DNA of 64,000 nt from Streptomyces sp. BK208. Lineage in GTDB: Bacteria; Actinomycetota; Actinomycetes; Streptomycetales; Streptomycetaceae. The DNA lies in assembly GCF_004364245.1 (NCBI RefSeq), contig NZ_SOAV01000005.1, forward strand, positions 124,001 through 188,000, in the 5' to 3' direction. The notes under the pieces were generated by a model. It searched no databases. It was not told the DNA's origin and was given only the letters and a program-made list of their open reading frames with translations. Shown piece by piece: positions 36,549-45,664 of the stretch. Position 1 is the first letter of the stretch. Each line of letters starts with the position of its first letter. The position numbers and the translations under genes are program-made.

Positions 36549-38165
36549 ATGCGCGGTGCCAAGAGCGCCAAGTGGGTCGCGGGTGCGATAGTCGTCGCGC
36601 TGGCCGCTACTGCCTGTGGTGGCAGCGACGGTGACAGTGAGGGCAAGAGCAAGGGTTCCGGCCCCGCCGGGTACGTCTCGATCGACGTCGGCGAGCCGCA
36701 GAAGCCGCTGATCCCGGCCGACACCAACGAGTCCAACGGCTCGTACGTCATCCAGTCCCTGTTCACGCAGCTCCTGGACTTCGACGCCAAGGGCGACATC
36801 GTTTACACGAACGCCGAGTCGGTGACCACCCAGGACTCCAAGACCTGGACGGTCAAGCTCAAGGACGGCTGGAAGTTCCACAACGGAGAAGACGTCACCT
36901 CCAAGTCGTACATCGACGCCTGGAACTGGTACGCCAACATCAAGAACAACCAGCAGAACTCCTTCTGGTTCCAGGACATCAAGGGCTACGACGACGTCCA
37001 CCCGGAGAAGGGTGACCCGAAGGCCGACGCCATGTCCGGCCTGAAGGCCGTGGACGACCACACCTTCACCATCGAGTTGAAGTACAAGATGCCGTACTTC
37101 AACTACAAGCTGGGCTACGCGACGTGGGCCCCGCTGCCCAAGGTCTTCTACGACGACCCGAAGGCGTTCGGCCAGAAGCCGGTCGGCAACGGCCCCTACT
37201 CGTTCGAGAAGTGGGACCACAAGAAGCTCATCCAGGTCAAGGCCTGGGACGAGTACAAGGGCCCGAACAAGGCGAAGAACAAGGGCGTCCAGTTCAAGGC
37301 CTACACGACGCTCGAGGCCGCCTACAAGGACGTCGTCTCCGGCAACCTGGACATGATCCGCCAGGTCGGCCCGACGGACCTGCCGAAGTACAAGCAGGAC
37401 CTGGGCGACGGCGCCATCGAGCAGCCGTACGCGGCCATCCAGACGCTGACCCCCGCGTTCTACTCCAAGACCTTCAAGGACATCGACCCGAAGGTCCTCC
37501 AGGGTCTGTCGATGGCGATCGACCGCGACACGATCACCAAGACGGTCCTGAACAACACCCGCACGCCGGCCAAGGGCTTCACCCCGCCCGGCGTCAAGGG
37601 TTACCAGGACCTGGACACCGACGTGTTCACGTACAACCCGGCGAAGGCCAAGCAGCTCATCAAGGAGGGTGGCGGCGTCCCGGGCAACAAGTTCACCATC
37701 CAGTACAACACCGACGGTGGGCACAAGGAGTGGGTGACCGCGGTCTGCGAGTCCATCCGCAACGCCACCGGTGTGAACTGCGCCGGCGACCCCAAGCCGG
37801 ACTTCGCCACGGACCTCGAGGCTCGTGACAACGACCAGGTCAAGGGCATGTACCGCGGTGGCTGGGTGGCCGACTACCCGGTGAACGCCAACTTCATGAA
37901 GGAGCTCTACCACTCCACCGCCGAGGCCAACAACGGCCGCTTCTCCAACAAGGAGATCGACGGGCTCATGAACAAGGCCGACCAGGCCAATTCCCTCGAG
38001 GAGTCCGTGAAGGACTTCCAGGAGGTCGAGAAGAAGCTGGTCGAGCACATGCCGGCGATCCCGCTCTGGTACTACCGGATCAACGGCGGCCACGGCAAGA
38101 ACGTCGACAACGTCGAGGTCGACTTCCACGGTGACCTCGAAGTGTGGGCCGTCACCACCAAGTAA
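36549..38165 (+). CDS. Oligopeptide ABC transporter substrate-binding lipoprotein (BldK-type), cassette 1
   Basis: The 538-residue SBP_bac_5 lipoprotein has lipobox A-T-A-C (Cys23), a short Gly/Ser/Lys linker and the full family-5 fold (N-G-E-D-V-T-S-K-S-Y-I-D-A-W-N near 118-132, K-P-V-G-N-G-P-Y-S-F-E-K-W near 213-225, S-M-A-I-D-R-D-T-I near 322-330). It captures peptides outside the membrane for the four genes that follow. Placement after typA matches my memory of the bldK locus in other streptomycetes, but orthology is not proven. GAGGAGG precedes the ATG. Confidence 0.9.
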   Translation: MRGAKSAKWVAGAIVVALAATACGGSDGDSEGKSKGSGPAGYVSIDVGEPQKPLIPADTNESNGSYVIQSLFTQLLDFDAKGDIVYTNAESVTTQDSKTWTVKLKDGWKFHNGEDVTSKSYIDAWNWYANIKNNQQNSFWFQDIKGYDDVHPEKGDPKADAMSGLKAVDDHTFTIELKYKMPYFNYKLGYATWAPLPKVFYDDPKAFGQKPVGNGPYSFEKWDHKKLIQVKAWDEYKGPNKAKNKGVQFKAYTTLEAAYKDVVSGNLDMIRQVGPTDLPKYKQDLGDGAIEQPYAAIQTLTPAFYSKTFKDIDPKVLQGLSMAIDRDTITKTVLNNTRTPAKGFTPPGVKGYQDLDTDVFTYNPAKAKQLIKEGGGVPGNKFTIQYNTDGGHKEWVTAVCESIRNATGVNCAGDPKPDFATDLEARDNDQVKGMYRGGWVADYPVNANFMKELYHSTAEANNGRFSNKEIDGLMNKADQANSLEESVKDFQEVEKKLVEHMPAIPLWYYRINGGHGKNVDNVEVDFHGDLEVWAVTTK

Positions 38166-38236
38166 GAGGGGCCTCAGGGCTCTTCCAACTCGGCCGTAAG
38201 TCCGCCGCCGCCGCTCAGACAGCGGTGGGAGGTGTG

Positions 38237-38269
38237 GGGGGCCGTCCTCGTCACGCAGAGGCGGCCCCC
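38237..38269 (+). terminator. Attenuator-like hairpin between binding protein and permeases
   Basis: GGGGGCCG and CGGCCCCC (38237-38244, 38262-38269) enclose a further CCTC/GAGG pair. It probably reduces read-through so that binding protein exceeds permease. Cassette 2 has no such hairpin. Confidence 0.6.
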
Positions 38270-38300
38270 TCGCCTGCGTTAACCCCTCACGGAGGCACCT

Positions 38301-39230
38301 ATGGGGCGCTATGTCGCACGACGACTGCTCCAGATGATCCCGGTCTTCATCGGGTCAACCTTGATCATCTTTTGTATGATGTACGCCCTGCCCGGCGACC
38401 CCGTCCGGGCGATGATGGGGGATCAGGCGTACGACCCGACGGTGGTCGCGAGCATCAAGAAGGACCTCGGTCTGGACCAGCCGCTGCTGCAGCAGTACGT
38501 CCACTACATGACCGGGCTGTTCCAGGGTGACTTCGGTACCCAGATCGCCAGCCAGAGGCCCATCAGCGACGTCATCGCCGACGCCTTCCCGGTGACGATC
38601 CGGCTGACGATCTTCGCCTTCACCTTCGTCACGGTCGTGGGCATCTCCCTCGGCGTCATCGCCGGCCTGCGCCCCGACACGCTGCGGGACCGCGGACTGC
38701 TGACGCTGACGCTGGTCCTGGTCTCGATGCCGTCCTTCGTGCTGGGCTTCCTGTTGCAGTACCTGCTCGCGTTCAAGTGGTCCGTCACCACGCCGACCGT
38801 GACCGACTCGACGAACTTCGGCCAACTCGCGCTTCCCGCCATCGTGCTGGGGTCGCTGTCCCTCGCCTACGTGGCGAGACTGACCCGCACGTCGATCGCG
38901 GAGAACCTCCGTTCCGACTACATGCGCACCGCCATCGCCAAGGGGCTGCCGCGCCGCCGGGTCATCGGCGTCCACCTGCTGCGCAACTCGCTGATCCCCG
39001 TGGTCACCTTCCTCGGCATCGAGCTCGGCAGCCTGATGACCGGCGCCATCGTCACCGAGGGCATCTTCAACGTGCGCGGTATCGGTGTCGAGATCTACGA
39101 GGCGCTCACCCGGCGTGAAGGCGCCACGGTCGTGGGCATCGCCTCGCTGATGGTGCTCATCTACCTCGCCGCGAGTTTGATCGTCGACCTGCTTTACGCG
39201 GTCCTGGACCCGAGGATCCGGTATGCCTGA
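38301..39230 (+). CDS. Oligopeptide ABC transporter permease, DppB-type, cassette 1
   Basis: The 309-residue permease has six transmembrane helices. It has the DppB/OppB N-terminus (R-Y-V-A-R-R-L-L-Q-M-I-P-V-F-I-G) and the EAA loop near 200-230 (Y-M-R-T-A-I-A-K-G-L-P-R-R-R-V) that contacts the ATPase. It forms half of the membrane channel with the next gene, whose ATG overlaps its end by eight bases. Confidence 0.93.
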   Translation: MGRYVARRLLQMIPVFIGSTLIIFCMMYALPGDPVRAMMGDQAYDPTVVASIKKDLGLDQPLLQQYVHYMTGLFQGDFGTQIASQRPISDVIADAFPVTIRLTIFAFTFVTVVGISLGVIAGLRPDTLRDRGLLTLTLVLVSMPSFVLGFLLQYLLAFKWSVTTPTVTDSTNFGQLALPAIVLGSLSLAYVARLTRTSIAENLRSDYMRTAIAKGLPRRRVIGVHLLRNSLIPVVTFLGIELGSLMTGAIVTEGIFNVRGIGVEIYEALTRREGATVVGIASLMVLIYLAASLIVDLLYAVLDPRIRYA

Positions 39231-40185
39231 CAAGACCATCGAGCCCAGGGTCGACGCCCTGCCCGGCGACACCGCGAGCACCGCCGGCGTCATCGTGACC
39301 GACGCGGGCCCGGCGCCCGAGAAGCCGCGCAGCCTGTGGTCCGACGCCTGGCACGACCTGCGGCGCAATCCGCTGTTCCTGGTGTCGACCGTGCTCATCG
39401 TGTTCCTGCTGGTGATGTCGGCCTGGCCGGGACTGTTCACCGACACGTCGCCGAACCACGCCGACCTGGCCAAGCACTACCTGGGCAAGCCCAACTGGGG
39501 ACACGTCTTCGCCGGGGACTGGCTCGGTTACGACGTCCAGGGCCGCTCGATCTACGCCCGTGTCGTCTACGGCGCCCGCGCCTCGATCACCGTCGGTGTG
39601 GGTGTGACCGTCGCCGTCACCGTCGTCGGCACGATCATCGGCATGGTCGCCGGCTACTTCGGCGGGTGGACCGACACCCTGCTCTCGCGGCTGACCGACA
39701 TCTTCCTCGGCATTCCGTTCCTGCTCGGCGCCCTGGTGATCCTCAACTCCTTCGACGACCGCACCGTCTGGGTCGTCATCATGGCCCTCGCCTTCCTCGG
39801 CTGGACCCAGATCGCCCGCGTCGCCCGCGGCGCCGTGATCACCATCAAGCAGGCGGACTACGTGGTGGCCGCCAAGGCGCTCGGTGCCTCGACGTCCCGG
39901 ATCCTGTTCCGGCACATCCTGCCCAACGCGGTCGCGCCCATCATCGTCGTGGCGACCATCGCGCTCGGCGGCTACATCGCGGCCGAAGCCACCCTGTCCT
40001 TCCTGGGCGTGGGCCTCGGCGACTCGGCCGTATCCTGGGGCGGCGACGTGGCGCGCGGACGGGAGCAGCTCCGTATCGCCCCCCACACCCTGATCGTTCC
40101 GTCGGTGATGGTCTCGATCACGGTGCTTTCGTTCCTGATGTTCGGCGATGCGGTACGCAACGCCCTCGACCCCAAGCTGCGCTGA
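39223..40185 (+). CDS. Oligopeptide ABC transporter permease, DppC-type, cassette 1
   Basis: This 320-residue permease has the DppC N-terminal cytoplasmic tail (S-L-W-S-D-A-W-H-D-L-R-R-N-P), six helices and the EAA loop (V-V-A-A-K-A-L-G-A-S-T-S-R-I-L-F-R-H-I-L-P-N). It is the second channel subunit. Eight bases overlap with the preceding gene indicate translational coupling. Confidence 0.93.
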   Translation: MPDKTIEPRVDALPGDTASTAGVIVTDAGPAPEKPRSLWSDAWHDLRRNPLFLVSTVLIVFLLVMSAWPGLFTDTSPNHADLAKHYLGKPNWGHVFAGDWLGYDVQGRSIYARVVYGARASITVGVGVTVAVTVVGTIIGMVAGYFGGWTDTLLSRLTDIFLGIPFLLGALVILNSFDDRTVWVVIMALAFLGWTQIARVARGAVITIKQADYVVAAKALGASTSRILFRHILPNAVAPIIVVATIALGGYIAAEATLSFLGVGLGDSAVSWGGDVARGREQLRIAPHTLIVPSVMVSITVLSFLMFGDAVRNALDPKLR

Positions 40186-40196
40186 GGGAGGCGTAC

Positions 40197-41246
40197 GTGA
40201 CCATCATCGATGAAACGGCCGAGAGTTTCGGGCCGCAGGGCACGGGCCAACCACTGCTCGAAGTCCGCGACCTGCACGTGGAGTTCACCACCCGCGACGG
40301 TGTCGCCAAGGCCGTCAACGGCGTCAACTACTCCGTCGGCGCGGGCGAGACGCTCGCCGTGCTCGGCGAGTCCGGCTCCGGCAAGTCCGTCACCGCGCAG
40401 GCGATCATGGGCATCCTCGACATGCCGCCCGGCCGCATCCCCAAGGGAGAGATCTTCTTCCGCGGCCAGGACATGCTGAAGATGTCCGGCGAGGAGCGCC
40501 GGAAGATCCGCGGCAACAGGATCGCGATGATCTTCCAGGACGCGCTGTCCTCGCTGAACCCGGTGCTCTCCGTGGGCTACCAGCTCGGCGAGATGTTCCG
40601 CGTCCACCAGGGCCTGTCCAAGAAGGCCGCCAAGGCCAAGTCGATCGAGCTGATGGACCGGGTGAAGATCCCGGCCGCCGCGGCCCGGGTCAACGACTAC
40701 CCGCACCAGTTCTCGGGCGGCATGCGCCAGCGCATCATGATCGCGATGGCGCTCGCCCTGGAGCCGGACCTGATCATCGCCGACGAGCCCACCACGGCCC
40801 TCGACGTGACCGTCCAGGCCCAGGTCATGGACCTGCTCGCGGAGCTCCAGCGCGAGTACCACATGGGTCTGATCCTGATCACGCACGACCTCGGGGTCGT
40901 CGCCGACGTCGCGGACAAGATCGCGGTGATGTACGCGGGGCGGATCGTGGAGACCGCGCCCGTGCACGAGCTGTACAAGCGGCCCGCGCACCCCTACACC
41001 AGGGGACTGCTCGACTCGATCCCGCGCCTGGACCAGAAGGGTCAGGAGCTGTACGCGATCAAGGGGCTGCCGCCCAACCTGACCCGCGTCCCGTCCGGCT
41101 GCGCCTTCAACCCGCGGTGCCCGCAGGCACGGGACATCTGCCGTACGGACGTCCCGCCGCTGTTCCCCGTCACCGAGCGGGACGGCGGCGAGCTGGCCGG
41201 CCGCGGCAGCGCGTGCCACTTCTGGAAGGAGACGATCCATGGCTGA
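40197..41246 (+). CDS. Oligopeptide ABC transporter ATPase, OppD-type, cassette 1
   Basis: The 349-residue ATPase has Walker A G-E-S-G-S-G-K-S at about 59-66, the signature F-S-G-G-M-R-Q-R near 172-179, Walker B L-I-I-A-D-E-P-T near 192-199, and the C-terminal OppD-type cysteine region (C-A-F-N-P-R-C-P, C-R) that can bind an iron-sulfur cluster. The GTG start has GAGGGAGG upstream. Confidence 0.94.
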   Translation: MTIIDETAESFGPQGTGQPLLEVRDLHVEFTTRDGVAKAVNGVNYSVGAGETLAVLGESGSGKSVTAQAIMGILDMPPGRIPKGEIFFRGQDMLKMSGEERRKIRGNRIAMIFQDALSSLNPVLSVGYQLGEMFRVHQGLSKKAAKAKSIELMDRVKIPAAAARVNDYPHQFSGGMRQRIMIAMALALEPDLIIADEPTTALDVTVQAQVMDLLAELQREYHMGLILITHDLGVVADVADKIAVMYAGRIVETAPVHELYKRPAHPYTRGLLDSIPRLDQKGQELYAIKGLPPNLTRVPSGCAFNPRCPQARDICRTDVPPLFPVTERDGGELAGRGSACHFWKETIHG

Positions 41247-42387
41247 GCTGAAGAAGACGGACGAGTCCATGGACGCCACCCCCAACGTCACCGACGTGGA
41301 GACGGTCGACGCCGCCACGGAGGAAGCGGCGGTGGCCGCGGTCGAGGCGCCCGTCGACCGGGGTGAGCCGATCCTCCAGGTGCGCAACCTGGTGAAGCAC
41401 TTCCCGCTGACCCAGGGCATCCTGTTCAAGCGCCAGGTCGGTGCGGTCAAGGCCGTGGACGGGATCTCCTTCGACCTCTACCAGGGCGAGACGCTCGGCA
41501 TCGTGGGCGAGTCCGGCTGCGGCAAGTCCACGGTCGCCAAGCTCCTGATGCTGCTGGAGAAGGCGACCGCGGGCGAGGTCTTCTACAAGGGCCAGGACAT
41601 CACCAAGCTGTCCGGGCGGGCGCTGAAGGCGGTCCGGCGGAACATCCAGATGGTGTTCCAGGACCCGTACACCTCGCTCAACCCGCGTATGACGGTGGGC
41701 GACATCATCGGGGAGACCTTCGAGATCCACCCTGAGGTGGCACCGAAGGGCGACCGGCGCCGCAAGGTCCAGGAACTCCTGGACGTGGTCGGTCTCAACC
41801 CCGAGTACATCAACCGCTACCCGCACCAGTTCTCGGGCGGTCAGCGCCAGCGCATCGGCATCGCCCGCGGCCTGGCCCTCAACCCCGAGATCATCATCTG
41901 CGACGAGCCGGTCTCCGCGCTGGACGTGTCCGTCCAGGCGCAGGTCATCAACCTGATGGAGAAGCTGCAGGACGAGTTCAACCTGTCCTACCTCTTCATC
42001 GCGCACGACCTGTCGATCGTCCGGCACATCTCGGACCGCGTGGGCGTGATGTACCTCGGAAAGATGGCCGAGATCGGCACGGACACGCAGATCTACGACC
42101 ACCCGACGCACCCCTACACCCAGGCGCTGCTGTCGGCGGTCCCGGTCCCCGACCCGGACGCCCGCGAGGGCCGTGACCGGATCATCCTCAGCGGCGACGT
42201 GCCGTCCCCGGCCAATCCGCCCTCGGGCTGCCGCTTCCGCACGCGGTGCTGGAAGGCCCAGGACAAGTGCGCCGAGGAGGTCCCGCTGCTGGCGGTGCCC
42301 GAGCGCTTCAAGACCTCGGACACTCCCGCGGCCCACGAGTCGGCCTGCCATTTCGCCGAGGAGAAGGACGTCGTCCACGCGGCCTGA
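41239..42387 (+). CDS. Oligopeptide ABC transporter ATPase, OppF-type, cassette 1
   Basis: The 382-residue ATPase begins with an acidic tail of about 40 residues not seen in its cassette 2 counterpart. It then has G-E-S-G-C-G-K-S Walker A near 92-99, F-S-G-G-Q-R-Q-R signature near 198-205 and I-I-C-D-E-P Walker B, plus the C-terminal Cys motif. It pairs with the preceding ATPase, overlapping it by eight bases, and ends in a long terminator. Confidence 0.94.
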   Translation: MAELKKTDESMDATPNVTDVETVDAATEEAAVAAVEAPVDRGEPILQVRNLVKHFPLTQGILFKRQVGAVKAVDGISFDLYQGETLGIVGESGCGKSTVAKLLMLLEKATAGEVFYKGQDITKLSGRALKAVRRNIQMVFQDPYTSLNPRMTVGDIIGETFEIHPEVAPKGDRRRKVQELLDVVGLNPEYINRYPHQFSGGQRQRIGIARGLALNPEIIICDEPVSALDVSVQAQVINLMEKLQDEFNLSYLFIAHDLSIVRHISDRVGVMYLGKMAEIGTDTQIYDHPTHPYTQALLSAVPVPDPDAREGRDRIILSGDVPSPANPPSGCRFRTRCWKAQDKCAEEVPLLAVPERFKTSDTPAAHESACHFAEEKDVVHAA

Positions 42388-42403
42388 CCGCACCTGACGG
42401 CAC

Positions 42404-42449
42404 GAGCCGGTTCCCGGTACCCCCGCACGGGGTGACCGGGAACCGGCTC
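42404..42449. terminator. Bidirectional terminator between cassette 1 and the YunG-like gene
   Basis: A perfect 15-bp stem (42404-42418 with 42435-42449) continues inward through ACCCC/GGGGT to a 5-base loop, giving nearly 20 pairs. It lies between two converging genes. Confidence 0.88.
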
Positions 42450-42456
42450 TTCCCGT

Positions 42457-42900
42457 TCAGGCCCCGGGCCGCACGGCTCGGACCGGAGGAGGGGTCGTGG
42501 CGGCGGGGACCGCCGGCCGCCGCGTGCCGAGCCGGGCCAGGACGCGGTCGCGCAGCAGCTCGTACTCCTCGCGCAGCCTGCGTATCTCGGCCGGACGGGG
42601 GACGACGACGCCTCCGACGACGATCTCCCGGGGCCCGAACTGCTCGCGGGTGAGGTCGATCTCGACGCCCATGCCCAGGCGGTTCCACCAGTGGTAGTCC
42701 ACCCGCTCTCCGTCGACGTGGACCTCTCCCCGGATCAGCTCGCCTCCCAGCAGGTCGTTGAGCACCATGGCGGTCACCCCGCACTGGTCCCGGGCCGGAT
42801 TGTCCCCGGTCCAGCGCGACCGGTACTCGGGGGTGCACGTCTCGGCACTCCAACTGGCGCGGACGGCCCGCTCGATGTCGGTGAGAAGCAGCGGTGTCAT
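42457..42900 (-). CDS. YunG-like protein
   Basis: The 147-residue protein contains W-S-A-E-T-C-T-P near 17-24, R-D-Q-C-G-V-T-A-M-V-L-N-D near 37-49, and W-W-N-R-L-G-M-G-V-E-I-D-L-T-R-E-Q-F near 71-88. This Cys/His-bearing pattern is shared with YunG-family proteins of unknown function. AGGA upstream supports the ATG at 42900. It is inserted between the two transporter cassettes on the opposite strand. Confidence 0.75.
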   Translation of the reverse strand: MTPLLLTDIERAVRASWSAETCTPEYRSRWTGDNPARDQCGVTAMVLNDLLGGELIRGEVHVDGERVDYHWWNRLGMGVEIDLTREQFGPREIVVGGVVVPRPAEIRRLREEYELLRDRVLARLGTRRPAVPAATTPPPVRAVRPGA

Positions 42901-43092
42901 GCCGGTGATCCTGCCAGGGGGCACTGACACCCGGGGGCGAGGCCGCCGCCGCCCCTCCCCGTGCATCTTCCGCACCCGTCCGGAGGACACCCGCAACCCG
43001 TATGGACCGGTCGGGTGTGCGCCGCCGGGCGGACCACCCCGAGCCTGGACGGAACGGACCAGCGGACGAGTCGGGCCACGAGGAGGCACTCC

Positions 43093-44727
43093 ATGCGCGG
43101 AGTCACGCACGCCGGAAGAGTCGCCTGTGCGGCGGCGGTGGTGCTCGCGGCATCGGCCTGCGGCGGCGGGGGAGGGGACGGCTACGGCGGCGGGGACGGC
43201 GGCGGGGTGCTCAGCTCCTCCTGGGGTGACCCGCAGAACCCGCTGGAGCCGGCCAACACCAACGAGGTGCAGGGCGGCAAGGTCCTCGACATGATCTTCC
43301 GCGGGCTGAAGAAGTACGACCCGAAGACCGGCGAGGCGAAGGACATGCTCGCCGAGAAGATCGACACCACCGACTCGCAGAACTACACCATCACCGTCAA
43401 GGACGGCTGGACCTTCAGCAACGGCGAGAAGGTCACCGCCCAGTCCTTCGTGGACGCCTGGAACTACGGCGCGAGCCTGAAGAACAACCAGCGCAACGCC
43501 TACTTCTTCGCCTACATCGACGGCTACGACAAGGTGCACCCCGAGAGCGGCGGGCAGAGCGCCGACACGCTCTCCGGGCTGAAGGTGACCGGCCCCCTCA
43601 CCTTCACCGTCAAGCTCGGCCAGAAGTTCTCCAGCTTCCCCGACACCCTCGGCTACAACGCCTTCGCACCGCTGCCCAAGGCGTTCTTCGACGACCACGA
43701 CGCCTGGCTGAAGAAGCCGGTCGGCAACGGCCCCTACCAGGTCGACAACTACACCCGGGGCTCCCAGATGTCCCTGCGCAAGTGGGACGACTACCCGGGC
43801 AACGACAAGGCCCGGAACGGCGGCGTCGACCTCAAGGTCTACACCGACAACAACACCGCCTACACCGACCTGATCGCGGGCAACCTCGACCTCGTCGACG
43901 ACGTCCCGGCCTCCCAGCTCAAGAACGTCAAGAACGACCTCGGCGACCGGTACATCAACACCCCCGCCGGCATCATCCAGACCCTCGCCTTCCCGTTCTA
44001 CGACAACGACTGGAACAAGCCGGGGTCCGAGAAGGTGCGCAAGGGCCTGTCGATGGCGATCGACCGCAAGCAGATCACCGACACCATCTTCCAGCAGACC
44101 CGCACCCCGGCCACCGACTGGACCTCACCGGTCCTCGGCGAGGAGGGCGGCTACAAGCCGGGTCTGTGCGGCGACGCCTGCGAGTACAACGCCGAGGAGG
44201 CCAGGAAGCTGGTCAAGGAGGGCGGCGGGCTGCCCGGCGGCCAGGTCAAGATCACCTACAACGCCGACACCGGCTCCCACAAGCAGTGGGTCGACGCGGT
44301 CTGCAACTCCATCAACAACGCCCTGGACAACGACCGCGCCTGCGCCGGCAACCCGGTCGGCACCTTCGCCGACTTCCGCAACCAGATCACCGGGAAGAAG
44401 ATGAGCGGCCCCTTCCGCGCCGGCTGGCAGATGGACTACCCGCTCATCCAGAACTTCCTCCAGCCGCTCTACTACACCAACGCCTCGTCCAACGACGGCA
44501 AGTGGTCCGACAAGAAGTTCGACGGGCTCGTCGACAAGGCCAACGGCCAGACCGACACCGCCGAGGCCGTGAAGACCTTCCAGCAGGCCGAGGAGGTCGT
44601 CCGGGACAACATGGCGGCCATCCCCCTCTGGTACCAGAACGGCAGCGCGGGCTACTCGGACCGGCTCTCCGACGTGGAGCTCAACCCGTTCAGCGTGCCG
44701 GTCTACAACGAGATCAAGGTCGGCTGA
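43093..44727 (+). CDS. Oligopeptide ABC transporter substrate-binding lipoprotein, cassette 2
   Basis: This 544-residue SBP_bac_5 lipoprotein has lipobox A-S-A-C (Cys23) and a Gly-rich linker. Its core is clearly related to the cassette 1 protein (D-P-Q-N-P-L-E-P-A-N-T-N-E, D-A-W-N-Y-G-A-S-L-K-N-N-Q-R-N, K-P-V-G-N-G-P-Y-Q). One cysteine pair not present in the cassette 1 protein (C-G-D-A-C) may form a disulfide. The GAGGAGG site lies upstream. Permease follows 13 bases after the stop, with no attenuator. Confidence 0.9.
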   Translation: MRGVTHAGRVACAAAVVLAASACGGGGGDGYGGGDGGGVLSSSWGDPQNPLEPANTNEVQGGKVLDMIFRGLKKYDPKTGEAKDMLAEKIDTTDSQNYTITVKDGWTFSNGEKVTAQSFVDAWNYGASLKNNQRNAYFFAYIDGYDKVHPESGGQSADTLSGLKVTGPLTFTVKLGQKFSSFPDTLGYNAFAPLPKAFFDDHDAWLKKPVGNGPYQVDNYTRGSQMSLRKWDDYPGNDKARNGGVDLKVYTDNNTAYTDLIAGNLDLVDDVPASQLKNVKNDLGDRYINTPAGIIQTLAFPFYDNDWNKPGSEKVRKGLSMAIDRKQITDTIFQQTRTPATDWTSPVLGEEGGYKPGLCGDACEYNAEEARKLVKEGGGLPGGQVKITYNADTGSHKQWVDAVCNSINNALDNDRACAGNPVGTFADFRNQITGKKMSGPFRAGWQMDYPLIQNFLQPLYYTNASSNDGKWSDKKFDGLVDKANGQTDTAEAVKTFQQAEEVVRDNMAAIPLWYQNGSAGYSDRLSDVELNPFSVPVYNEIKVG

Positions 44728-44740
44728 GGAGGCGGTCTCC

Positions 44741-45664
44741 ATGGGACGCTACGTCGTCCGGCGGCTGCTCCAGATGATCCCGGTCTTCATCGGGGCCACG
44801 CTGCTGATCTTCCTGATGGTCAACGTGATGGGCGACCCCATCGCGGGCCTGTGCGGCGACCGGGAGTGCGACCCCGCTACGGCCGCGCAGCTGCGGCACG
44901 AGTTCGGCCTCGACCAGCCCGTGTGGCGGCAGTACCTCACCTACATGGGCAACGTCTTCACCGGCGACTTCGGCACCGCCTTCAACGGCCAGCCGGTCAC
45001 CGAGCTGATGGGCACCGCGTTCCCGGTCACCATCCGGCTGACGATCGTCGCGATCCTCTTCGAGATCGTCGTCGGCATCGTCCTCGGCGTCGTCACCGGT
45101 CTGCGCCGCGGCCGTCCCGTCGACACCGGGGTGCTGCTGCTGACCCTCGTCGTCATCTCCGTCCCCACCTTCGTCACCGGCCTGCTGCTCCAGCTGCTGC
45201 TCGGCGTCAAGTGGGGCTGGATCGACCCGGCCGTCTCCTCCGAGGCGCTCTTCGGCGAGCTGATCGTCCCCGGCCTGGTCCTCGCCTCCGTCTCGCTGGC
45301 CTACGTCACCCGGCTGACCCGCACCTCGATCGCGGAGAACCGGCGCTCCGACTACGTCCGCACCGCCATCGCCAAGGGACTGCCCCGCCACCGGGTCATC
45401 ACCCGGCACCTGCTGCGCAACTCCCTCATCCCCGTCGTCACCTTCATCGGCACCGACATCGGCGCCCTGATGGGCGGCGCCATCGTCACCGAGCGGATCT
45501 TCAACATCCACGGCGTCGGCTACCAGCTCTACCAGGGCATCCTGCGCCAGAACACCCAGACCGTGGTCGGCTTCGTCACCGTCCTGGTCCTCGTCTTCCT
45601 CGTCGCCAACCTCGTCGTCGACCTCCTGTACGCCGTACTCGACCCGAGGATCCGCTATGCCTGA
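44741..45664 (+). CDS. Oligopeptide ABC transporter permease, DppB-type, cassette 2
   Basis: The 307-residue, six-helix permease shares its N-terminus (R-Y-V-V-R-R-L-L-Q-M-I-P-V-F-I-G) and EAA loop (Y-V-R-T-A-I-A-K-G-L-P-R-H-R-V) with the cassette 1 protein. A C-G-D-R-E-C-D insert lies in the first outer loop. It overlaps the next permease by eight bases. Confidence 0.93.
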   Translation: MGRYVVRRLLQMIPVFIGATLLIFLMVNVMGDPIAGLCGDRECDPATAAQLRHEFGLDQPVWRQYLTYMGNVFTGDFGTAFNGQPVTELMGTAFPVTIRLTIVAILFEIVVGIVLGVVTGLRRGRPVDTGVLLLTLVVISVPTFVTGLLLQLLLGVKWGWIDPAVSSEALFGELIVPGLVLASVSLAYVTRLTRTSIAENRRSDYVRTAIAKGLPRHRVITRHLLRNSLIPVVTFIGTDIGALMGGAIVTERIFNIHGVGYQLYQGILRQNTQTVVGFVTVLVLVFLVANLVVDLLYAVLDPRIRYA